Shown here piece by piece: positions 12,863 through 21,781 of a stretch of 64,000 nt of DNA. Made by a program: the position numbers and the translations under genes. Numbering within the stretch: the stretch's first letter is position 1; the number at the start of each line of letters is the position of its first letter. Origin of the DNA: Tubulanus polymorphus. Taxonomy: Eukaryota > Nemertea > Palaeonemertea > Tubulaniformes > Tubulanidae. Under the pieces are notes generated by a model, which did not search any database, had not been told where the DNA came from, and saw only the letters and a list, made by a program, of their open reading frames with translations. The DNA is taken from positions 11,712,275-11,776,274 of the forward strand of contig NC_134032.1 in assembly GCF_964204645.1 (NCBI RefSeq), given 5' to 3'.

Positions 12863-13229
12863 TTATCTCGTTAACTACTTGTTAATTAGAATAGAAGATT
12901 AATGAAAGGATGATTGTGATTCCCGTTTGTGCCGCTAGGCGGCGCATGTGGGGTATTTGTTATCGCTGGTTCTAGTAGTATTGTGTGTAAAAACAGACGA
13001 ACTTGAGAAATTTCTGAGAAATTTGAATAATTGTAAATTTTTTCTGAGAGAGGTATATATCGATGGGGCCGGGGCTGTTTCATTTTTATTTCATTTTTTT
13101 TTTGCATCGATCGATTGATTGAAAATATTCCGCGAAAAAGAAAGGAAGAGAATTTCGTTATGCGAAGTTATTTATTTTTTTGTTGGAAGAGAAAAAAACG
13201 AAAGTTACACATGGGTTGCGGGAAAACGG

Positions 13230-13740
13230 TACGTGTATCTATGTGAATGCATTAGACTCACCGGAGTTTACTCCTTCGGGCTCACCAGCGAGGGCACGCA
13301 GCACCTGACAAGTGTTGCATTCACCTACCAGTGTAGATTGCGGGGGTTACACGTGAAAGACCTGTTCGGGTTCGCTAAAGCATCTGAGATGTTGTACTCA
13401 ATTGCCAGGGTTGACTTCAGGCCAGTTTCGTAGTCGCGACACGAGTACATTTTGAAAGCGGTCGAAAATCTTAAGACCGGTCTTGAGATGCTCGATTGGC
13501 TTCAGAAGTAACATCGCCTTAACTGAACTGGTCTAAAGTTGTAATTCCCGCTCTTTTTCAGGCTTCCCCGCCGGGCTTAACTTCACTGCATCTGAGATGT
13601 CGCATGCGCCTGCGTAATTAGGCTCGCCTGCCAGGGCAGGCTCACATCATAGCATCTGAGATGTTGTCGCGTCACTTGCCGGGGTCGACTCTCGATATCG
13701 GGACAGCGCCACCTGCATTCGTTTAGTGCTCATTTAGTGC
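13230..13740 (+). repeat. Degenerate repeat array with CATCTGAGATG motifs
   Basis: CATCTGAGATGT occurs three times (near 13381, 13591 and 13658), each near a GCCNGGG or GCCGGGG block and a TCACCTACC-like or TCGACT block. Spacing is irregular. The origin is unknown, and the open frame at 13119-13433 across it has no recognisable domain. Confidence 0.5.
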
Positions 13741-15430
13741 TCACCTACCGGTATAACAACATCCATAAAGCAAAACCCGTTAAATTCTAAGGCAGCAAAA
13801 ACGATAATTAAAAGATTATATTATAATTATTGTGTATAAAAAAAATGAAGGTCATAGCATAAAATATGTATATTTGAGGTTTAATGAGGGAGCGCCATCT
13901 GGTGGTGTTGAAAATGACAGGCGTCTAGTTACTATTATTATGAAGAAGATTTGAAGCATTGTTTGTGGTGAACTGTCCATATGTCTGTCTGTCTGTCTGT
14001 TTATTCTTGTTTGTAAATAATGAAAAACCTTTTTGTGATATTTTTAACCGCTCCCGTTTCGGATGGATTTCGTGTCTTCCCGACCGTACGATGGTGGCGA
14101 CCCCTGGTGTCAGTTCTATGCATAAGAAAGTTTCGATGAGATTTCTCCAAAAAAACGAAAAAGTGCGCACAATACGGATTTAATTCTAAGGGGGCGCCAT
14201 CTAGCGGTCGGGACACGTTCGTTCGCGCGTATGGGTGAGCGGTTATTATGAATATTAGTCAGCGTTTAGTTCAGCAACTCGACAACAGGTGGCATTGCTA
14301 ATGAATTTCGCCCGTTGCTGGATCGTATATCGCCATTGTTCAGGGTTGTCGGAGTCGGCGCGACCGCCGTTGATTCGCGGCCGGAGGCGACGACAATTTT
14401 TGTTTATATTGTTGAAAAATTTCTGATTGAAGCAAGTTCGCAGTTATTATCGAAAAAAAACAACGCGAAAACAAACGCGTTGAATTCGAAAAGAAATTCC
14501 TGAAAATCTTATTTTAACGTTTGAATTTTTTTCTGAAATTGAAAAAAAACTTAATTCCTGAAAAAGTTACATCGTAATTTTGCGTTAAAAACGAAACGAT
14601 TTCGCTGAAAAATGATAAATTTTCTAGGTTTTTTTTTTTCTCATTTTTCTCTGTTTTTGATTATCGTTCAGAGACGAAGGCGAGAAAATGAAAAATGAAC
14701 GATTTGCCTGATTATCGATTATTATTGTTTATCTTATCACGAAACTGTGCTGAAAAATTACACGCAAATGGAACACTACGCATTTTTGTCATTGTCGCCG
14801 TTGTTGTCACCGCGGTAACAACAACGGCGACGTCGTGACGGAATTAACTGAAAATAACAACTATACTTTATTTACATATTTTTTCGTTTATCAAGAGAGA
14901 CCGCGTTCGTTCTTGCGCGATCGACTTCAATTTGCGGTTTCGACGACGGAATAGCTTTCATTTTTACGGCGCGCGTCGGAATCAATTTCGCGTTTAACGA
15001 GAATAGAATCGATATTTTTGAAGCGATTTAAAAAAAATTCCGCCGCGACAAAATCCGAGATTTTTATTTGCGTTATCGCCGCATGAAGTTCGCGCGCGCC
15101 GTGCGTTTAAGAAATATTCCTCGCTTGCCAGTGGTGTGGTTGAAAGAAAACGTCTTTTTTGTACGTTAAGGACTGATAACAAGAAAAAGATCTCTTCAAA
15201 TTTATTTTTGTGGGCAGCAAAAAAGGCATCAGTTGATATTTTAATGCTGTATATTATTGTAGCGTGTGGGTAAAATGCCATCATTACCCCGCGATAGTGA
15301 GGAAGTGTGTTGACATCTAGAGAAATCAAGTCATTGTATTAAACTGAAAAAATAGTTATGAAGCAGGACTCAATTCTGTAGCTCTTGAGTTGAAATTTGA
15401 TTCGGCTTTCAATGTCGGAAACAATCTGTA

Positions 15431-15541
15431 TCCAGTTCCACAGTTCTGAGTTGAATTTGACTCCTAGAGTTAAAACATCGAAAATGAACTGATTTTAACT
15501 CGGAATTAACCCTAACTCATAACTGTGGTGGAACTGGGTCT
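15431..15541. repeat. Fold-back repeat, family A
   Basis: CCAGTTCCACAGTTCTGAGTT at the left end is the inverse of AACTCATAACTGTGG...AACTGGG at the right end. The centre has GAAAATGAACT. Confidence 0.8.
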
Positions 15542-15570
15542 TGATTGTTACGAACTAGAATCGAACTTAA

Positions 15571-15737
15571 CTTTAAGCCCAACTTACACGGCACAGGGAA
15601 ACATGGAAACTTGGAACACGAAAAATGAAAAATCTGTGACGCATTGTTTCTCAAAACATGACAACGTTGAACGTTCGGAAACATGTTTCTGTGTTCTGTT
15701 TCCATGTTTCCGCGCATTGTGTCTGTTGGGCTTTAAG
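15571..15737. mobile_element. Short MITE-like element with AAGCCCAAC / GTTGGGCTT termini
   Basis: The left end CTTTAAGCCCAAC and the right end GTTGGGCTTTAAG are near-perfect inverted repeats. The interior is rich in GGAAACATG/CATGTTTC inverted motifs. A related longer element lies at 25930-26368. There is no transposase. Confidence 0.65.
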
Positions 15738-16805
15738 AATTATGGAACTGGGTCCTGGATGCTAGAATCGATGAAATAATGTGTGAATGATGTTCAGATG
15801 CTCGTATATCAGCTCTACGACTAAAATATTGTCTGTTGAAAATAGTCTAGACTCTCGTTCCGCAGTTGTGCGGTTTGATTTGATCGAATCTTCTAAAAGT
15901 GTTAATTAGCGTTAATTAAATTCAGAATATTCCGCTCAGAATCCATTTCCACATGTGATCGCGTTATTTGACTCTAGAAGAGAATTTAATGCGATCCCTG
16001 TGTAACTGGGTTCTGTATTTTAAACTGTATTCTTCCGGTTATAAAAACGTTTGTTTACACCACAGGTTGTTACGTCTGCCTGGTTACTATGACGACTGCC
16101 TATATCCGGCCGTTCGAGTTTCCGGCTGCAGACGCAATCGCTGTTACTACGGTAACTGAAAACACGGTCTTACTTACACGCACGTTTTGACACCGAATAC
16201 CGACTTCAATTGTTGGGAATTTGAATTTTGTGGTCTGCAGCACTGCATGATTTGAATTCACGATAGCGAAGTTCAGTCATCGTCCTGGAAGGAAAATACT
16301 TTGATATCAAATATATTTTTTCATCTCACTCAAATTCAAAATACATTCATTTGCCATTTTGCATTCATTTTCACGAAACACGACGACATTGGAGACACTT
16401 ACCATCTGTGAAATTCGAAAAAACATCAAGCACATTTAGTTCCACGCGACAAGCAAATTCGTAATTGGTATTCATTGTATGTTTGTGTTGAATAAATTCA
16501 TATATAATGAATACCCCACTCCCCCTCCCTCTAGTACAAACAACTTACGCAATATAAACAAAATTTTCACTTTAAGTTCAGTACATATGCGTTAAAAGGT
16601 CGGTAAATATGTGTTATTCATCGCGGCGTTCTTTAGAGTAGCGATATAATCTAACCGTTAACTAACGAGTCTTACTCTTAATCGTGTAACAGTCTTAATC
16701 TCCAGCCTGGAACTGCCCCTTCAGATTCTAAATTGTCAAGTCTGAATGATCACTTTTTGACGATATGTCCGCCCGGTGTTTGTAGTCCATTTATGATTGA
16801 AAATA

Positions 16806-16936
16806 GGGCCAATTGCCTTAAGGTTGATTTAAGATAACCGGCGGATAAATACCGTTGTAACGATGAACTTTTAATCGTCACTATACGAACTATCCACTGG
16901 TGAACTTGAACCAACTTTTGAGCAACTGGCACCTGG
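16806..16936. repeat. Fold-back repeat, family C
   Basis: Left: GGGCCAATTGCC...AACCGGCGGATAAATACC. Right: AACTATCCACTGGTGAAC...CAACTTTTGAGCAACTGG. Related copies are at 59035-59169 and 63389-63515. Confidence 0.8.
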
Positions 16937-17933
16937 ACGATCACAAATTGGATGAACGATACCCGTGTACCTTATGTTCGAGGTCTAGGCTGCTGATTGA
17001 TTGATAACCTACAAAAGACAAATGCTTTTCGTGAAATGGGACCCGGTTCGCTTAGGATATCGGTAATTTTGTATCGCGCACTCTTTCGTTCTCTGCCGAT
17101 ATTTTCCGCTGTGGTAAAATAGATTTTAACGTATAACGATATGATATAATTCTCTTAAAAAAAATATGGTAGATAAATGAAAAAAAAAACCCTCGATAAA
17201 TAAGTAAATAAAAGGCAAATATGTTGTTAAATCTTCCTTTAAAATTGTTCATCAATCAGTTGTGTAAAACTAAATAGATTGTAAATAAATATAATCTCCT
17301 TGAAAATGATTAGTAAGTTTGTTTTTTTTTGTTTTCATTTGGTGAAGGATTCAAAACATTCTCGGACTATGATGAGGACTCGAGTCGAAAGCAATCAAGA
17401 CTAGTTTAGAGTCTTTGTAGTGTACCCGTATATGAAACACCAATCTTCAATATTGTTGGTGTTTTAATACAGTAAAAGTCACCTTACGGCCAAATCGGAC
17501 GTACTTATGACTAACTCCGGCAAAAAGGAAATTTTCTGACCTAACGCATTTTCCTATCCTTAACTCGGACTTCGCTCAACTCGGACTAATTCTGCAAGTC
17601 CCAGTTCATCCGAGTAAGGTAAAGTTTACTGTATGCTTGGGACTCTTTTTCAGCGTGATTAATTGTACAGCCCCCTATGAAAAAATATCGCCCAAGTGTG
17701 ATGCAAGTGATAGGTGCTCGCTATTGGAGGCAAGTTGTGTCACGATGACCATCACCCTACCAAATTCTAAGGCACCCAAGAGAAAATCTTCCCCTGCGGC
17801 TGACTGGATAGGGAAAACAGGGAATTTGGACCTCAGAAATGGTAGGTTGCTGTACTTCACTTGACTGAATTGAGGGATTCCAAGGAACATGAACCTCCTG
17901 TCTTCATGTTGGAGCCTTCATTTGCATAAGTTT

Positions 17934-18366
17934 TCAGGGCTGCCAACGTCTGATAAGTGCCATCGGTAACAAGTTGAATATTTTCCAGGAACATTTTCTT
18001 GAGGTATGAAGGAAATTGTTCAAACTAATCATTAATTAATTAATCATTAATCAACAGCAAGACCCTAAAATGATACCTTGTTTCTCCGCAGCGGCCGGGT
18101 CATTTTTGTAAAATATGATAAAATTTATAAACAGTTCATTTCTATAGCGGCCGGGTCTGTTATGGTGAAATTGATCACGATTTTAAAAAACGTAATGTAT
18201 AGGGTAGATAGGCGGCCGGCCGGGTCAACATTTAAGCTCAGCAGAGCGGAGAAACAGGGTATCAATTTTTTTGGCCTAACACATGTTTCATTTCTTATTC
18301 AACTGATCAAATCAGTATCTCTCGAGACGAAGACTGAAAATCAGGAACAGTTGGCAGCTCTGTGAG
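17934..18366. mobile_element. MITE-like element with nested inverted repeats
   Basis: The outer ends CAGGGCTGCCAAC and GTTGGCAGCTCTG are inverted repeats. An inner pair, TGATACCTTGTTTCTCCGC (from about 18071) and GCGGAGAAACAGGGTATCA (to about 18267), brackets three copies of GCGGCCGGGTC. There is no coding capacity. Confidence 0.65.
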
Positions 18367-18577
18367 TTTCCTGGAAAAGCCGTCTTAATTTGTCTGAATG
18401 ATCCAACAACTGTTACCTGGTGAAAATGACGAATTGAAAACCATATCTCTCGAAAGAACACTGGACTAATGTCATCTTAGTTGGATCATTAATTCAAAGA
18501 TCAAACGCTGAGCCCTTTACTTTCCTCTGAAATCCATTAAAACACAAAAGAAAAACGTCCATTTTAAGGAGATTGCA

Positions 18578-18588
18578 TTTATTTTATT
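18578..18588 (-). terminator. Overlapping AATAAA poly(A) signals for NSMCE2
   Basis: The minus strand reads AATAAAATAAA here, about 230 bases past the NSE2 stop codon. This is a plausible end for its transcript. Confidence 0.6.
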
Positions 18589-18816
18589 ATTAATTATTGC
18601 TATGAAAATATAAAAGAGGTTTACACGAAAAACCATCTGCTGTTAAAGAGTTTGAAATATTACTTTCACATTTTGACACAAGATGGCAGCACTACCTAGC
18701 GCATGAACACGTTTCCAACACTTTGCAATATTGCACAAGACTAAATCATATGAACGCATATTGACGTATGGATAATTTTTCCAAGTTATAACAATCCTTC
18801 TCGGCTGTTCGTTGAT

Positions 18817-18964
18817 CTAATCAATCTTTTCACTATTTGCCGGTCGTTTTCGACGGATTCCGGCTTGTCGATTTTTAGCCTCGATATATTTACGCAACTC
18901 GCGGTTTTCGACCAGATCGCCGGTCGCTATCGGTTTCGTATTTATACATCCGCTCACCGGACAT
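18817..18964 (-). CDS. NSMCE2: NSMCE2 coding exon 5 (SP-RING second half, stop)
   Basis: After acceptor CTATTTCAG the frame reads CPVSGCINTKPIATGDLVEN, then a basic helix and TAG at 18819-18817. The two cysteines complete the SP-RING zinc site. Confidence 0.95.
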
Positions 18965-21781
18965 CTGAAATAGGAGAAATGTTTATATGTTTATTCCAAA
19001 CAAAAGAAGGCCGCGATGACTTAAACAATTCAGTGAAATTATTATTAGCTGCTTATGTCACTAATTCAGTAGAATTATGATTAGTTGCTAACCCTCTCAT
19101 TCTTGATGACTTCAAGGATTCAGCAAAATTATGATTAGCTACCGAAGATGACTTCTCATTTTCGATGATTCAGTAAATTTATGATAAGTTGCTTATCCTC
19201 CCATTCTCCATGACTAAGGATTTAGTAAAATTATGATCAGTTATTATTAAACATACTTTGCATTCGCTCCACGTTTTTTCAAGTAATCTTCGATTCCCAG
19301 ACGATCGTAATTATGTCCGCAGATCTTATTTCGGACAGGGTTCGTCATCTCGAGACCGGTGTACGGACATTTCGTGTGAACTTGTTTCTGAGTACAGATC
19401 AAATCCTCGTCTCCGCTCAGTTCCGTTTCCTGCGTCGGTCCGCCGATCGCGAGCATTTCTGAAATCGGAAAAACGAGGGAACATTCTTAGCCGACGCAGA
19501 CACCAAGTCCACCCGGACCCGGTCCCTACAGATCAGTCAATCCTCGATATAAGGAGTTTTCCAGGAGAAAATTTCAAATTTCAAGGAAGTGTCTGCATCA
19601 CTCATATTTAAATTACCGTAGGCCTACATCTACGGTGTAGACTCCTCCTAAATCGGTACTGTTCACCTCAGTAAACAATTTACTTATTTTATTTAAACAA
19701 GTTATTTGGTTGTTTTGTAATCATATTTCTTACCAAACTTGGTTTGTTATTTGGTAGCCGCCTAATTGAGTTAAAACAACTCCTGGTTTTAGGTGAAATC
19801 TAATAAAAAATCTCTTAATTGCCTATTTCTCAAAATTGAAGGGGTTTTAAACGAGTCTTAAGCATTTTGCTCAAATCAAAGGAGTTTCAAGCACCTTTCA
19901 AAGCATTTTCCATTTAGAGGGATATTTAAAGAAATCAAGGATTTTTGGAGACCTCGATGGAGCCACCCACTTAAAAGAGAAGGATACCTTGATTACGTAA
20001 ATCACCGATTTTCTGTTGCAGTTCTAAATATCGTTCGTGTTGTTGAAGTTTCGCGTCTGAATTGTGTTGACAAATAATCTCCATTTGCTCGTCGAGAAGA
20101 GTATCAACAGCAGGCCACGCGTCATCAATTCCAATTTCGGCAATCTATAAATCAGATGATTTACTTTTGAAATGTTTGCTCTGGATCTACCACAGTTTTG
20201 CAAGTTTCATTCGACTCTGGACGTAGTTCCACAGCTGTGTGGATTTCATTCGATTCTGGTCCCAGTTCCACGATTGTGTGGGTTCAATTTGACTCTGTAC
20301 CTGATACTCAGATCCACAGTTGTGTGGATTTTATTTGATTTTGTCCCAGTTCCACGGTTGTGTGGATTTTATTTGATTCTGGTCCCAGTTCCACAATTGT
20401 GTGGGTTGTATTTGACTCTGTACCTGATACCCAGATCCACAGTTGTGTGGGCGTAATTCGATTTTGGACCTAGTTCCTCAGTTGCATGGGTTTAATTCGA
20501 CTTCCCCAGTCTGTTCCGCAGTTGTGTGGGTTTGATTTGACTACCGATCCTATTCTACCATTTGTTGTACAACCTACCTTTGCTTTCGTACTTTGAACTA
20601 CTTCCTTGTACTGCATCAAATCACGTTCCATCTTCGTGTAACTTAACATGATTTCCTTCAGATTCTTTACCTGAGCCCCGTCCTCTATAGCGGTTAGAAA
20701 ACATTCCAATCAGTTTCAATGAAACTAACAGCAAAGGGAGTTGAAGCGATTGAGAGGGAAGTGAGAGCGGGAGAGGAGAAACAAAAAGAGCGGACCCTCT
20801 TAGGATGTATTCTAAAAGAGGGTCTATTTTCAATGTATTGAAAAGGTACCGGTAGTACATGATTTCCTTCAGATTCTTTATCTGAGCCCTGTCCTCTATA
20901 GCGGTTAGAAAACATTCTAATCAGTTTCAATGAAACTAACATCGAAAGGAGTTGACGCGATTGAGAGGGAAGTGAGAGCGGGGGAGGAGAAACAAAAAGA
21001 GCGGACCCTCTTAGGATGTATTCTAAAAGAGGGTCTATTTTCAATGTATTGAAAAGGTACCGGTAGTACATGATTTCCTTCAGATTCTTTATCTGAGCCC
21101 TGTCCTCTATAGCGGTTAGAAAACATTCCAATCAGTTTCAATGAAACTAACAGCAAAGGGAGTTGAAGCGATTGAGAGGGAAGTGAGAGCGGGAGAGGAG
21201 AAACAAAAAGAGCGGACCCTCTTAGGATATATTCTAAAAGAGGGTCTCTTTTCAATGTATTGAAAAGGTACCGGTAGTACATGATTTCCTTCAGATTCTT
21301 TATCTGAGCCCTGTCCTCTATAGCGGTTAGAAAACATTCCAATCAGTTTCAATGAAACTAACAGCAAAGGGAGTTGAAGCGATTGAGAGGGAAGTGAGAG
21401 CGGGAGAGGAGAAACAAAAAGAGCGGACCCTCTTAGGATATATTCTAAAAGAGGGTCTCTTTTCAATGTATTGAAAAGGTACCGGTAGTAGGGACTCAAA
21501 GAAAGCTGAGTGAGAGAAATCAGAAAAAAAGAAAGAGCCGAATGTATTTGGATCATATATAGGCTTAATGGCAGAAGGAAAGGTGTACATGTTAAACCAA
21601 GCCTTTGATTTGGTTGCTACTACTGCAATGGGGCGCCACTCCGTCACTTACCGTCCTCATATTCTAACATATCGGTCGCGATATCGACGGTCGTTTCCAT
21701 CCCGGCGCTGATGTATTCTTTCACTTTATCTAAAGTGTTCAGAGCTTGATCGACCAAGTTGAAATTACTGGACGTCGGCAT
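18817..21781 (-). CDS. NSMCE2: NSE2 / MMS21 E3 SUMO-protein ligase, complete gene (5 coding exons)
   Basis: NSE2 is the SUMO E3 ligase subunit of the nuclear SMC5/6 complex, acting in recombinational repair and chromosome segregation. Coding exons on the minus strand are 21781-21652, 20684-20578, 20144-19988, 19458-19257 and 18964-18817. All have GT-AG boundaries and phases 1, 0, 1 and 2 match throughout. The product is 247 residues, the size I recall for human NSMCE2. Residues 1-130 are predicted helical and should contact SMC5. The SP-RING spans about residues 150-230, with C178-G-H180, C200 and C205 in the positions of the zinc ligands, plus DEDLICTQ and CPYTGLEMTNPV. The basic tail ends KRPANSEKID. 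The gene converges on Tribbles and diverges from KIF13. Intron 1 contains a 211 bp tandem repeat that copies the exon 2 acceptor. Identification is firm. Confidence 0.96.
19257..19458 (-). CDS. NSMCE2: NSMCE2 coding exon 4 (SP-RING, first half)
   Basis: It contains GDEDLICTQKQVHTKCPYTG and NPVRNKICGHNYDRLGIEDY. The C-G-H pair contributes zinc ligands. The acceptor is GATTTCAG and the donor GTATGT, in phase 2. Confidence 0.96.
19825..19945. repeat. Dispersed repeat in NSMCE2 intron 3, inverted relative to 8815-8940
   Basis: GCATTTTGCTCAAATCAAAG and TTTCAAGCACCTTTCAAAGC are reverse complements of blocks in the first copy. Confidence 0.7.
19988..20144 (-). CDS. NSMCE2: NSMCE2 coding exon 3
   Basis: Residues 80-131 plus one base of the next codon: IAEIGIDDAWPAVDTLLDEQ, then a Gln/Glu-rich helical stretch ending KIGDLRNQ. 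The acceptor is TTATAG and the donor GTATCC. The GTATCC donor is weak, but the phase match to exon 4 supports it. Confidence 0.9.
20184..20550 (-). repeat. Minisatellite of family A arms in NSMCE2 intron 2
   Basis: At least seven units of about 40-50 bp carry AGTTCCAC(A/G)GTTGTGTGG followed by GTTT(A/G)ATTTGACTCTG-like sequence. This is the reverse complement of the 39 bp unit at 34490-34930. Confidence 0.85.
20578..20684 (-). CDS. NSMCE2: NSMCE2 coding exon 2 (after authentic acceptor)
   Basis: It encodes residues 44-79, EDGAQVKNLKEIMLSYTKME then RDLMQ...STKAK, ending at donor GTAGGT. Its first 38 bases belong to the last unit of the 211 bp tandem repeat. It contains CAG|GTAAAG (20673-20665), a perfect donor-like sequence 14 bases into the exon; the other repeat copies have A at the key G. 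Confidence 0.93.
20647..21490 (-). repeat. 4 x 211 bp tandem repeat spanning NSMCE2 intron 1 / exon 2 boundary
   Basis: Four head-to-tail units without indels occupy 20647-20857, 20858-21068, 21069-21279 and 21280-21490. Each carries, on the minus strand, a pyrimidine-rich tract, the acceptor CCGCTATAG and the first bases of exon 2. The unit at 20647 holds the real acceptor (20684). The others put copies at 20895, 21106 and 21317. The three decoys read CAGATAAAG and R where the real exon reads CAGGTAAAG and G. Confidence 0.97.
21652..21781 (-). CDS. NSMCE2: NSMCE2 coding exon 1
   Basis: The ATG at 21781-21779 opens MPTSSNFNLVDQALNTLDKV; residue 43 is followed by donor GTAAGT in phase 1. This ATG is preceded by GAAA and no upstream in-frame alternative was found. 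A 5' UTR intron cannot be excluded. Confidence 0.92.

Larger units (their letters stand above)
12210..18816. other. Tribbles 3' UTR plus intergenic DNA between convergent genes
   Basis: No further exon is seen. Candidate poly(A) signals on the plus strand include ATTAAA at 13807 and AATAAA at 16491 and 17284, so the 3' UTR length is undetermined. The interval holds an AT-rich microsatellite (12791-12862), a degenerate GC-richer repeat with three CATCTGAGATGT motifs (13230-13740), a CG-rich low-repeat stretch (14230-15060), a family A fold-back, two MITE-like elements (15571-15737 and 17934-18366) and a family C fold-back (16806-16936). Confidence 0.6.

Noticed and set aside
20694-21647. Overlapping 106-146 residue frames across the NSMCE2 tandem repeat
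   Set aside because: Each is read-through of intron plus copied exon start. The same peptide reappears in each unit because the 211 bp unit lacks stops in two frames.
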